NCBI GenBank assembly: GCA_011772425.1
Contig: WVZO01000590.1
Span: 393 to 50,683 of the forward strand
Direction of reading: 5' to 3'
DNA from: Candidatus Aminicenantota bacterium
Lineage (GTDB): Bacteria; Acidobacteriota; Aminicenantia; UBA2199
DNA: 50,291 nucleotides
Shown here one piece after another: positions 1-8,702 of the stretch (the stretch's first letter is position 1; each line of letters opens with the position of its first letter). A program made the position numbers and the translations under genes. The notes under the pieces are model-generated. The model was not told where the DNA came from, did not search any database, and was given only the letters and a program-made list of their open reading frames with translations.

Positions 1-58
1 GCTTTTACCGGTACAAGGGTACAAAAAAATCCAAATTTCAAAGTTCCGTCCCTGGGAT

Positions 59-83
59 GGGATCTGGGATTGGGATCTGGGAT
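59..83. repeat. short direct repeat in intergenic DNA
   Basis: The 12-mer GGGATCTGGGAT occurs at 59-70 and again at 72-83, one base apart, within a G-rich stretch downstream of the C25 peptidase gene. No coding capacity or function is visible. The rest of 1-117 shows no gene. Confidence 0.6.
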
Positions 84-117
84 GAAATATACCTTTAAGA
101 CATGTATATTGTTACTT

Positions 118-154
118 TAAAAAAAAAGGGGCATCCACCCCGGGTGGATGCCCC
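118..154 (-). terminator. rho-independent terminator of the C25 peptidase gene
   Basis: The arms 128-140 and 142-154 are perfectly complementary (GGGGCATCCACCC with GGGTGGATGCCCC). Because the centre is C/G-only, the real hairpin probably has a 10-11 bp stem and a small loop. Read on the minus strand, the stem is followed directly by a run of T (the A tract at 119-127). It lies about 20 bases beyond the peptidase stop codon, as expected for its intrinsic terminator. Confidence 0.9.
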
Positions 155-174
155 CTTAAATGGAAGTATAGAAG

Positions 175-3100
175 TTATTGGATATTTACCGTGTAATCTT
201 CGACTTCTCCGTAGGTGAAGGTTCCGCACGACGATGGATAGCCGCCGTATCTCATGGATACTCTCATCCGGGTGGAGCCGCTGGAGGCAGAGGTGGGTAC
301 CGTGAAGCTGCCGCTTACGGTGGAGCTGCCGGTACCGCTGAATACGGTTTCGCCGCTGTCGGCAAAATCACCATCCTTATTGTAGTCAATCCAGACTCGC
401 CAATATTCGGTATAGGAACTGCTGACAAAACCCGGGGTTAAGTAAACACTGACAGATGCGCCTTTGGTTACATTGGTGCTGATGTATGTGAAATCCGTGT
501 AACCGGATGCACCCGAAGAATTATCGATAGACCCTACCCGCACCCGCGCAATGTATTCATAATTCTGGTTATTCCCGGAGGATGTACAGTAGGTAACCGT
601 GCCCGGGTTTACAGTGATATAATTGTACTTGGTTTCTGAATCGCTGCCGGCTGAATTGTATACGGTTAAGGTTACATTGTAGTTTCCGGCTGTATTATAG
701 GTGACGGTGGGATTCTGGGCGGTGCTGCTGGAAGGCGTGCCGCCAGGGAAAGACCAGGACCAGGAGGTGGGATTGTTGGTGGATTGATCGGTAAAGAATA
801 CGGTTCCACCTTCAGTAACAGTGGTTGGACTTGCAGTGAAAGCCGCTACCGGGGGATTGACAATAATCCCGCTGATGTTTACGGTATAATCTTCAACTTC
901 ACCGTAGGTAAATGTCCCGCAGGGAGTGGGCCAACTGCCGTATTCCATGATGACCCTCATCCGTGTGGTTACACCATCGGCAGAGGAGGGCACAGTGAAA
1001 CTGCCGGTTACAGTGGAGCTGCCGGAACCACTGAATACTTCTTCACCGGAATCATCAAAATCACCGTCCACGTTATAATCGATCCAGATCTTCCAGTATT
1101 CGTTATAGGAAGAACTAACGAATCCCGGGGTTAATGACACATTGGTGGAGGCACCGGCGGTTAAATTCGCTGTCATGCCGGTAAAATCCGAATACCCGGA
1201 AGCACCGGAGGTATTATTCAAATCACCCACGGCAACACCTGCGATATATTCGTAATTTTGATTATTCCCGGAGGCTGTACAGTAACTAATGGTGGGTACC
1301 TCAACAGTGATATAATTGTACTTGGTTTCCGAATCGCTGCCGGCTGAATTGGAAACGGTTAAAGAAACATCATACGTTCCTGCGGTATTATAAGTGATAG
1401 TGGGATTTTGAGCTGTACTGGTTGAGGGTGTTCCTCCTTCAAAAGACCAGGACCAGGAGGTGGGGTTGTTAGTGGATGTATCGGTAAAGTTTACGGATTG
1501 ACCTTCATCAACAGTGGTGGGGTTACCGTAGAAATTAGCAACCGGCGGCTGCGGGGTTCCGCCGCCCGGTCCATTGGGAGTGCCGGGAGTCCGCAGTTGG
1601 ACCGATGAGTCACCGAAACAGGTCCAGGTATCGGCCATACTCTCACCGCCGCTGCCGTTCAAATCGATCATCTTGAACATACCATTGACAAATACACCGC
1701 CAAAGGTCCGTTTCGGCCCGGATGGCGAGACTAAAATATCGGCCATCTCATCCTGGGCGTCCATGGGTGGGTTCCATGACTGGTTAATGGTGGAACCCGC
1801 ATGGGCAACGGCACCGGTGGGATTACCGTTATTGGTGGCCCGCAGCCAGGATTCACAGAAACAGGTTTGACTTTTGAAATTACCGATCACACAGGCCACA
1901 GAGAAAACAGCCGGCAATTCGTTTTCATTGACAAGGGCATTGACATTGGTAATCGAAAAGGTCCAGCCGCAGGTCCAGGCAGTATCGCTGCCGTGACCGC
2001 AGTACCACATGGTCCCGGCACCATTGTTGATCAAATTGGACAAATTCGACGTGCTGCCGCCGCTCTGATAGTTCTTATGGGTGGTGTAACCATATCCCGA
2101 TAAATCGGTAAGAATATAGTCCATGTGCGTGGCGTCGTACTCGCCATTATGACCCGGTCCTTCCGCGGATGCCATCCCGATGGCATGCCTGAACCAGGTG
2201 GCAGAAGAAAGGACATCCTGTTCATAATAAATCGTCCGATTCACCTGGGTGGTTACATGTGCCGCGGTTTCAGCGGAGAAACGACCCACAAAAATATCCA
2301 GGTAATGGTCGCTGCCCACAATATACCCGTAGTTGTTGTCTGAATCACCGGCTGTGGTGCTGGAGGTGGGTACCTGCGCATGGTCACCTACAAGCAGTAA
2401 GTAATCCAACCCATTGGAATTGTAATAATTGGCAACATAGGTTTTTAATGCCGAAGAACTTCCAATGGTGGAATAATTCACCAGGTCTACATTATAACCG
2501 ATGTTTTCTTTCCAGGAAACAAATGGTGCCATTTCATCCATAAAGCTGCTGTAACAAATGATCAACATATCACCGATGGGGTCTTGCAGCGGGGTGTATT
2601 CTAATTGCGCTTCGATCATCTGGTCAAAGTTGATAAAATGCCGTGAGTAAACATTTTTAAATTCACGATTCAGCTTGTCCAGCTTAAGCGGTTTGTTACG
2701 GTTAAACTCGTTATCCCCTTTCTTATTCCCGTTCTTAGAAATCTTAACGGTTAATTCGCTGTACACCCGCAGGATGTCGTTAACCGGGTTGTACTGGAAG
2801 GGATACACGATTACTGCCTGACCCCTGAAGTCCCTGGCAATATAGGGTCTGGTCATTTCTGCCAATTCACCGGGGTAGAACCTATTCTTTTTGTACCATT
2901 TCCCATATTCATAGGGGACCTTATTGGGATCGATGGTCCTTAGCAGGTTACCTTTTGAAGGGGCAATTTTAATGTGATCGATTTCAATAAATTTCGAATC
3001 GATGACATCAACTTTCATTTTCCCCTTATCGGGAATGATTACCGATGTTCCGAACAGGGTTAAATCCGGTGCGCCTTTCTCCATTATCCTGGAAGACGTT

Positions 3101-3297
3101 GGCGCAACCAAAACCAATTCTTCACCGTTAGGTGTCTGAACCCGTTGGAAGTCATAGGAATTGACTTCGAATTTGACAACAATCTCGTTTGCAGACGCAG
3201 AAACAAGGGTAACCTTATTACTCTTTGCTGCAAACGCAGCAGTAACACTAACCAAAAGTAAGCATAATACCAAAAATTTTAGTCTTCTCATAGACAT
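175..3297 (-). CDS. secreted C25 (gingipain-type) cysteine peptidase with two PKD-GEVED repeats
   Basis: This is a secreted cysteine endopeptidase, probably cell-surface or extracellular. Residues 1-24 form a signal peptide (MRR, a hydrophobic stretch, then AFAA). About 27-230 looks like the C25 propeptide region, and 240-570 is the peptidase. The catalytic pair is visible as His435 in CGHG and Cys469 in SVACV, and the flanking block STINQSW / RTFGGV / DTWTCFGD is typical of gingipains. The C-terminal part is a tandem duplication of a PKD domain (587-666 and 816-897) followed by a GEVED domain (672-808 and 901-1038), ending in GEVEDYTVNIQ. I see no Por-type sorting domain. Two start codons are possible. 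The ATG at 3295-3297 leaves only 3 bases to the AGGAGG at 3301-3306, while the ATG at 3289-3291 has an ideal 9-base spacing and may be the true start. The gene is monocistronic and unrelated to the NRPS operon. Confidence 0.92.
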   Translation of the reverse strand: MSMRRLKFLVLCLLLVSVTAAFAAKSNKVTLVSASANEIVVKFEVNSYDFQRVQTPNGEELVLVAPTSSRIMEKGAPDLTLFGTSVIIPDKGKMKVDVIDSKFIEIDHIKIAPSKGNLLRTIDPNKVPYEYGKWYKKNRFYPGELAEMTRPYIARDFRGQAVIVYPFQYNPVNDILRVYSELTVKISKNGNKKGDNEFNRNKPLKLDKLNREFKNVYSRHFINFDQMIEAQLEYTPLQDPIGDMLIICYSSFMDEMAPFVSWKENIGYNVDLVNYSTIGSSSALKTYVANYYNSNGLDYLLLVGDHAQVPTSSTTAGDSDNNYGYIVGSDHYLDIFVGRFSAETAAHVTTQVNRTIYYEQDVLSSATWFRHAIGMASAEGPGHNGEYDATHMDYILTDLSGYGYTTHKNYQSGGSTSNLSNLINNGAGTMWYCGHGSDTAWTCGWTFSITNVNALVNENELPAVFSVACVIGNFKSQTCFCESWLRATNNGNPTGAVAHAGSTINQSWNPPMDAQDEMADILVSPSGPKRTFGGVFVNGMFKMIDLNGSGGESMADTWTCFGDSSVQLRTPGTPNGPGGGTPQPPVANFYGNPTTVDEGQSVNFTDTSTNNPTSWSWSFEGGTPSTSTAQNPTITYNTAGTYDVSLTVSNSAGSDSETKYNYITVEVPTISYCTASGNNQNYEYIAGVAVGDLNNTSGASGYSDFTGMTANLTAGASTNVSLTPGFVSSSYNEYWKIWIDYNVDGDFDDSGEEVFSGSGSSTVTGSFTVPSSADGVTTRMRVIMEYGSWPTPCGTFTYGEVEDYTVNISGIIVNPPVAAFTASPTTVTEGGTVFFTDQSTNNPTSWSWSFPGGTPSSSTAQNPTVTYNTAGNYNVTLTVYNSAGSDSETKYNYITVNPGTVTYCTSSGNNQNYEYIARVRVGSIDNSSGASGYTDFTYISTNVTKGASVSVYLTPGFVSSSYTEYWRVWIDYNKDGDFADSGETVFSGTGSSTVSGSFTVPTSASSGSTRMRVSMRYGGYPSSCGTFTYGEVEDYTVNIQ
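178..855 (-). repeat. tandem duplicated PKD-GEVED unit, copy 2 of 2
   Basis: This encodes residues 815-1040 of the C25 peptidase. It matches copy 1 with a constant offset of 693 bases (231 residues). The repeat is still visible at DNA level: one stretch of about 45 bases near 613-657 differs by a single base from that near 1306-1350. Such repeats usually act as surface or carbohydrate/protein-binding spacers in secreted enzymes; that role is inferred here. Confidence 0.85.
856..1548 (-). repeat. tandem duplicated PKD-GEVED unit, copy 1 of 2
   Basis: This encodes residues 584-814 of the C25 peptidase and lies directly after the catalytic domain through a Gly/Pro-rich linker. It pairs with the copy at 178-855. 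Confidence 0.85.
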
Positions 3298-3300
3298 ATA

Positions 3301-3306
3301 CCTCCT
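3301..3306 (-). promoter_or_regulatory. ribosome binding site deciding between two starts of the C25 gene
   Basis: On the minus strand the sequence reads AGGAGG. It is 3 bases from the upstream ATG (3297) and 9 bases from the second, in-frame ATG (3291). Normal spacing favours the second, which also gives a cleaner signal peptide start (MRRLKF). Confidence 0.7.
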
Positions 3307-3363
3307 CTATTTATGGTTTTTTGATTTTCCGCATAAATAAGAATACAAGAAACTAAGAATATA

Positions 3364-3392
3364 GATATATCATTAGTAATTTTTTCTGTCAA
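3364..3392 (-). promoter_or_regulatory. candidate sigma70-type promoter of the C25 peptidase gene
   Basis: On the minus strand a perfect -35 TTGACA (3387-3392) is followed after exactly 17 bases by TATATC (3364-3369), a 4/6 match to the -10 consensus. Transcription would start near 3356, giving a 5' leader of about 60 bases. This is a motif match only. Confidence 0.5.
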
Positions 3393-3563
3393 TCCTCCAA
3401 AAGTCTTATATTTGGTATGAAAGTGAAACTGAAAATTTGTACAACTAAAGTATGACTTTTTAGTAAATGGTATTACTAGTGTCCTGTTTCAAAGGTTTTG
3501 TGCCCAATTTCGGCAATTTAACATGATCCATTTGGGGAGAAGGGAGAATGAATCAACCATTTA

Positions 3564-3730
3564 AAATCCGAAATCCGAATCCCGAAATTCAAATACCAAA
3601 TGTCCAAAACATCTTTAAAGAGCTATAATAAAGATGCTGCATGCCGGAAGCGCCTGTTTTGAATTTTGGATTTTGGTCATTTGAATTTGTTTGGTCTCTG
3701 CGCGATTTCGTGCTTCGTGCTTCGGAATTT
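3564..3730. repeat. imperfect inverted repeat between the C25 and pilT-like genes
   Basis: The stretch 3564-3610 (repeated aaatccgaa-like units, then aaattcaaataccaaa) is imperfectly complementary to 3656-3692 (gttttgaattttgg, ttttggtcatttgaattt). It is followed by a small direct repeat, cgtgcttcgtgcttcg, at 3709-3724. The element overlaps the end of the pilT-like gene and could be a degenerate dispersed repeat. No gene is visible in 3298-3728. Confidence 0.45.
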
Positions 3731-4805
3731 ATAACTCCAGTGTTAGGTCTCTCTCTAACTGGGCGGCCTCTTCAGCGGCAGTCATAGCCGTCTCCATGGA
3801 AATCTTCTTTGCTTTAACCAGATCAATCAAATGCTGGTCAAAGGTTTGCATGCCAAAATCCTTATTTTTAAACATATGTTTAGGTATTTCCTCTGTTTTT
3901 TCAGGGTTCTTAATAGACATTTCAATGGTTTTATTGACCATCATGATCTCAACAGCAGGTATAAGGCCATTATTGTCGATATTGATGAGGAGTCGCAGGG
4001 AGATTATGGCCTTGAGATTCTCGGATATTCGCTGCCGTAAGGTGATCTGTTGTTCCGGGGGGAAATACCCCAGCAAGCGGCCCAGGGTACGCATTACATC
4101 CGGTGTGTGGATGGAAGCCAGGACCAAATGACCTGTTTCCGCAGCTTTTAAACAGGTATCCACCGTTTCATGGTCCCTGAGTTCACCCACCATGATGATG
4201 TCCGGGTCTTGCCTCAACGCCGCTCTCAAGGCTGTAGCAAACGAATCGGTATCAGGACCAACCTCTCGCTGAGAAATGATTGATATATCATTATGGAAAA
4301 GAAACTCGATAGGGTCTTCAATGGTCACGATGTGGGCACGCTTGTTTTTGTTGATGTAATTAAGCATCGATGCCAGTGTGGTGGACTTCCCGTTGCCTGT
4401 CGCTCCAGTAATCAGGACTAACCCTCGATTTATATCTGAAATTTTTTCAAGTATCGGCGGAAGATTTAATTCAGAGAAGGTGCGAATCTTGTAAGGAATA
4501 ACCCTCAACACAGCAGCATACTTGCTGTTCTGACGAAAGACATTCGCCCTGAATCGAGCTACACCCGGCAGGGAAAAAGACCCATCATATTCTTTGATTT
4601 CTTTTTTAAATCTTTCATCATCTTCAATCCTGGTTATAACTTTCCCAATCATAAAGGTATCCTCTTCGGTAAGGGGGGGATGGTTCAGGGGATAAAGTTG
4701 GCCATTATGACGGACCATAGGCGGCACACCCACCTGGAAATGTACATCCGATACTTCCCTTTTTGCAGCAAAACTAAGAATCGTGTTAATGTTTTTATTT
4801 ATCAC
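3729..4805 (-). CDS. PilT-like type IV pilus retraction ATPase
   Basis: This is a hexameric cytoplasmic secretion-superfamily ATPase that powers pilus retraction (twitching). At 358 residues it is the normal PilT/PilU length. Visible motifs are an N-terminal PAS-like domain (1-100, with SDVHF), Walker A GATGNGKS (134-141), the Asp box TIEDPIEF (161-168), Walker B with GELRD (203-211) and the His box with SIHT (231-234). The tail, KKISMETAM, is the usual PilT ending. The start is GTG at 4803-4805, supported by AGGAGG at 4811-4816 five bases upstream. Whether it is PilT, PilU or another PilT paralogue cannot be settled by eye. No other pilus gene is in the window, so the gene seems isolated, and its link to the NRPS operon is only neighbourhood. 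Confidence 0.9.
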   Translation of the reverse strand: MINKNINTILSFAAKREVSDVHFQVGVPPMVRHNGQLYPLNHPPLTEEDTFMIGKVITRIEDDERFKKEIKEYDGSFSLPGVARFRANVFRQNSKYAAVLRVIPYKIRTFSELNLPPILEKISDINRGLVLITGATGNGKSTTLASMLNYINKNKRAHIVTIEDPIEFLFHNDISIISQREVGPDTDSFATALRAALRQDPDIIMVGELRDHETVDTCLKAAETGHLVLASIHTPDVMRTLGRLLGYFPPEQQITLRQRISENLKAIISLRLLINIDNNGLIPAVEIMMVNKTIEMSIKNPEKTEEIPKHMFKNKDFGMQTFDQHLIDLVKAKKISMETAMTAAEEAAQLERDLTLEL

Positions 4806-5580
4806 AATAACCTCCTAAAAAACATACGGGAAAAAAATTATATCACAAAATTCCTAAATCCACCACCAATTTATGCTCATTTACTTCACCAACTTACCAT
4901 CCCGGTAAAGAGCAATAACTTACCTGCCCCCTTTCCTTTTTTGGGTTGCGGGTGCCATCCTCTTTTAATTAATACTCTGCAAAATGCGCTAAAAAAAACA
5001 AAGTTTTTACGGTTGGTATCTTTCAAATACCATGAACAAACCCTATTGGGCTGAGGGCGCCGCCCGCCTTTTGGAAAAAATGGGAAAAGTTTTTAAAGTG
5101 AGGGGATAACAAACATTGTTGCGCCATAAATTTATACTAAAAACCCAAAAAAACACACTAAAATGATGCTATATTGCCCTTCAACCAATATTCAAGACCG
5201 TTATAAAATTTTCACAATTCAATTTCAAGAAATTTTATTGTTTAAAAAAGCAAATAGTAAATGAATTTTAATCTAATTTTTGAAGAGTGCAACAATTTTG
5301 TGGATTTAAAAGGCTCTTCCAATATGTTAAAATGATAATCTGGTATCAAATAGAAAAGTCATCAGTGTGATTAAGCAATTATAGGTTTAATTCCCGGATC
5401 TGAAATGTAACAAATCATTAAATTCAGAGGCGGAAGCCTGTAAAAATCTTTATAAAAGCTTCACAGTTTGCTGTTCGGGTAAAATTGGTACATTTAGATA
5501 TCCCCAAATCTCTCAATGAGATCAACATTATCGCCTGGAAGGGAACACATTATTAAATTAGATATCTTAAATATCAAAAG
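4806..5580. other. 775-bp intergenic region upstream of the NRPS operon
   Basis: This region lies between two divergent units (pilT-like minus, NRPS operon plus), so it must hold the operon promoter. 5100-5580 is strongly AT-rich. I see no convincing -35/-10 pair. TTGCTG at 5468-5473 with TACATT at 5489-5494 has only 15-base spacing. A short inverted repeat, GATAT-cttaa-ATATC (5561-5575), sits immediately before the NRPS1 start codon, and there is no Shine-Dalgarno sequence there. A second small hairpin, ATCTC-tcaat-GAGAT, is near 5507-5521. No credible gene is present. Confidence 0.5.
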
Positions 5581-8500
5581 ATGAAAGAATTGGACAAAAA
5601 AAATATCCAGGATATTCTTGGGTTAACGCCCATGCAAGAAGGCATACTCTCTCATTACTTAAAAGATCCCGGAAGTAATCACTATTTTGAGCAATTAAGC
5701 TTGAAGATATCAGGTGAAATCAATTTCGAACGTTTTAAAAAAGCCTGGAATTTTGTAATCGAAACGAATGAGATGCTGCGAACTGTATTTCGCTGGAAGA
5801 AAGTGGAGTATCCCCTGCAAATTGTCTTAAAAAAACATAAACTTCAACCGAGATACTACGATTGTTCGGATGTGGATGGAGATGTCAACGAAAAGAAAAA
5901 GAAGTTGGAAGAGATAAGAGAAAAAGACAAGAAAGCTGGATTCGATTTGCATGACGTTCCCTTCCGTGTCACTTTATGTCGAATTGAGAAAAGCAGGTAT
6001 GAGATGATTATCAGCAACCATCATATTTTATATGATGGTTGGAGTAGTGGGATTATTTTGAAAGAATTTTTTGAGGCATATGATGAACGGGATAATAGAA
6101 ACACATTAGTACCATTTGTTAAGGTGAAGTCATCTGTCAAGACTAAATTTAAAACATTTCTCGAATGGATTCAAAACCAGGAAAACGGTAAGCAAATGGA
6201 ATTTTGGGAAACATATTTAGAGGGTTTCGATAATAAGACCGGGATATCTGTAAAAAGGAGAAGAAAAAGAGAGGTAAAGCACACAGAGGCATATCAATTT
6301 AAATTGCCCGGCAGCATTAAAGATGAAGTGGAAAATTTTGTTAAGAGTCATAATATAACCATCGCCTCTTTGCTGTACAGTCTGTGGGGGCTATTATTGC
6401 AGAAATACAATTCCACTAACGATGTGCTCTTTGATGTTACAGTATCGGGAAGAAGCGAAAAGATAAAAGGAATAGAAAATATTGTTGGACTATTTGTAAA
6501 CACATTGCCTTTGCGGGTAACCGCTTATTCCCCTGAAAAAATATCGGATTTTCTATCTCGAACATATCGTACGCTGCAGCGGTGGAGAGAATTTGAGAAC
6601 AGCTCTCTGGTCAGAATAAACGAATACCTTAGCGAATGTCATCAAAAGAGTCTTTTTGATTCGTTGGTGGTTATAGAAAATTATCCAGTGGACATTAACA
6701 GGATACTGAAAAATAAAAACAGTCCATTATCAGTGGAATCCTTTTCCTTCTCTGAAATGACCCATTATGATTTAACGGTTATCGTTACAGTGTTTGATGA
6801 TATCAGACTAAGTTTTACCTACAACAAAGAGCTATTTGATGGAGAAATGATGGTAAAACTGACAGATGATTTTATTTACATTATAAATAACGTTATAGAA
6901 AATTCCCAGATGAAAATATCTGAGCTGACGCTGCAGCCACAGTCGCAAGAGGTGAGAGCCAGGATACTGGATTACTACAATCATATAGTTATTGATGACC
7001 TGGTTGAAGATCAAAAGACCGATTCCTTATTACCAGGTAATTATGCAGCAGGAAGGGGTGGGGTGGAAGAAAGGCTTGTGGATATATGGTCGAGGTTGTT
7101 CCGGGTAGATAAAAGTAAGATCGGTATAGATAGGGATTTTTTCGATTTTGGCGGCCATTCCTTAAAAGCTAGACTTTTGAAGGCCAGTATACACAAAGAA
7201 TTTAAGGTAAAGGTTCCTTTTGCTGAAATTTTTAAACGATCCACCATCAGGGAATTGTCAAATTATATAAAAGAATCCCTTGAAGAAAAAGGAGAATTTG
7301 TATCCATTGAACCTGTGGAAATGAAAGAATATTACCCGTTGTCTTCAGCACAGCAAAGGATATTTACCCTTCAGCAGATGGATTTAAAAAGTATCGCTTA
7401 TAATGGTCCTTGTGTAATGATAATTGAAGGGCAGCTTAAAAAGGAGCGTTTTGAAGAGGTATTTCGGGAATTAGTTCACAGGCATGAAAGTTTAAGAACC
7501 GCATTCATATTATTGGGAGATAATCCCTTCCAGAGGATTCACAAAAGCGCAGAGTTGGATATAGAATATTATAATACCAATAGGGAAGATGCAAAAGAAA
7601 TATTGCTAAATTTTGTAAAACCGTTTAATCTAAGCCAGATACCGCTAATGCGGGTAAGGCTCTTAAAAATTGAAGCCCAACGCCATATACTTTTCGTAGA
7701 CATGCATCATATAATTACTGATGGCGCCTCTATGGAAATATTGATAGACGAGATTATGAGGCTTTATGAAGGTAAAAAACTACCTGAACTGGAGATTCAA
7801 TACAAAGATTACTCTGAATGGCAAAGCAGTAAGCAGGAGATGGAACGCATAAAAAAACAGGAAACCTATTGGTTGAATCGATTTAAAGGTGAAATACCCT
7901 TACTGAAGTTACCAACCGATTTTCCAGAACCCACCACCTGGAGTTCTAAAGGAAGCATTATTTATTTTGAGATAGGGAGAAGTGAAACAGAAAGATTAAG
8001 AAAGATGATATCAGAAAAGAGAATAACATTATATACATTGCTGCTGGCGGTCTATAATATATTGCTGTCAAAATATACTGCCCAGGAAGATATAGTCATA
8101 GGGGCAGTCACTTCCAACAGACCATATGAAGCGCTTCAAAATATTATCGGCCTGTTTACCAATTTTTTGGCAATGAGAAACTATCCGTTGGAGAACAAAA
8201 TATTCAGGGATTTCTTAGAGGAAGTCAAAAACAATACTCTTGATGCCTTTGAAAACCAGGATTATCAATATGAAGAACTAATAAAACGGTTGAATTTACA
8301 AAGAAAACCAGGAAGCGATCCATTGGTTGAGGCTGCATTTACAGTACAAAATATGAATATCAATGAAGGAAAAAGTAAAACCTTCTGGGAAAATACTCAC
8401 TTTAAAATGATTCCTTTTGAATTTGATCCCGGCATAACCAAATGGACATTGGATCTTTTTACTACTGAGTACGATGAGACAATAGGGATGATCCTGGTTT

Positions 8501-8679
8501 ACTCCACCGAGATATTCCGGGAATCTACGGCACATGTGATCAAAAAACACTTTATTGAGATTTTAAAGCAGATTGCGGATAATGACGGCATTAGATTGAA
8601 AGATATCGTCATCTGTCACGACTTATCATTTAAAAAATCAAAGGTTATTGAAGAACATGACAGTGATTTTCAGTTTTAG
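5581..8679 (+). CDS. NRPS1: C-T-C protein without an adenylation domain
   Basis: This non-ribosomal peptide synthetase subunit has 1032 residues. The order is condensation domain 1 (about 10-450, LTPMQEG, active site His147-His148...Asp152-Gly153), carrier domain (about 490-560, phosphopantetheine Ser527 in GGHS) and condensation domain 2 (about 575-1020, His709-His710...Asp714-Gly715). The stretch between C1 and T is only about 45 residues, where an A domain of about 500 would normally sit, so the carrier must be loaded in trans or is not loaded with an amino acid. C1 has the N-terminus typical of domains that accept from an upstream NRPS, which suggests this is not the first enzyme of the line even though it is the first gene. 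The tail ends SDFQF, a variant of the operon-wide C-terminal tag. The start is the first in-frame ATG after a TAA at 5554 and has no Shine-Dalgarno. The next gene begins 23 bp downstream. Confidence 0.93.
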   Translation: MKELDKKNIQDILGLTPMQEGILSHYLKDPGSNHYFEQLSLKISGEINFERFKKAWNFVIETNEMLRTVFRWKKVEYPLQIVLKKHKLQPRYYDCSDVDGDVNEKKKKLEEIREKDKKAGFDLHDVPFRVTLCRIEKSRYEMIISNHHILYDGWSSGIILKEFFEAYDERDNRNTLVPFVKVKSSVKTKFKTFLEWIQNQENGKQMEFWETYLEGFDNKTGISVKRRRKREVKHTEAYQFKLPGSIKDEVENFVKSHNITIASLLYSLWGLLLQKYNSTNDVLFDVTVSGRSEKIKGIENIVGLFVNTLPLRVTAYSPEKISDFLSRTYRTLQRWREFENSSLVRINEYLSECHQKSLFDSLVVIENYPVDINRILKNKNSPLSVESFSFSEMTHYDLTVIVTVFDDIRLSFTYNKELFDGEMMVKLTDDFIYIINNVIENSQMKISELTLQPQSQEVRARILDYYNHIVIDDLVEDQKTDSLLPGNYAAGRGGVEERLVDIWSRLFRVDKSKIGIDRDFFDFGGHSLKARLLKASIHKEFKVKVPFAEIFKRSTIRELSNYIKESLEEKGEFVSIEPVEMKEYYPLSSAQQRIFTLQQMDLKSIAYNGPCVMIIEGQLKKERFEEVFRELVHRHESLRTAFILLGDNPFQRIHKSAELDIEYYNTNREDAKEILLNFVKPFNLSQIPLMRVRLLKIEAQRHILFVDMHHIITDGASMEILIDEIMRLYEGKKLPELEIQYKDYSEWQSSKQEMERIKKQETYWLNRFKGEIPLLKLPTDFPEPTTWSSKGSIIYFEIGRSETERLRKMISEKRITLYTLLLAVYNILLSKYTAQEDIVIGAVTSNRPYEALQNIIGLFTNFLAMRNYPLENKIFRDFLEEVKNNTLDAFENQDYQYEELIKRLNLQRKPGSDPLVEAAFTVQNMNINEGKSKTFWENTHFKMIPFEFDPGITKWTLDLFTTEYDETIGMILVYSTEIFRESTAHVIKKHFIEILKQIADNDGIRLKDIVICHDLSFKKSKVIEEHDSDFQF

Positions 8680-8702
8680 CATTAAGGAGGAAATAAAAAG
8701 AA

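Noticed and set aside
178-2543. Several plus-strand open frames opposite the C25 peptidase
   Set aside because: They are antisense shadows of a gene with clear signal peptide, catalytic residues, ribosome site, promoter and terminator. The similarity between some of them only mirrors the PKD-GEVED duplication.
4680-5054. Plus-strand open frame of 124 codons overlapping the start of the pilT-like gene
   Set aside because: It has no ribosome site and no recognisable protein pattern, and it overlaps a well-supported gene.
5468-5494. TTGCTG ... TACATT as the operon promoter
   Set aside because: The spacing is only 15 bases and both hexamers are weak matches; chance occurrence in AT-rich DNA is likely.
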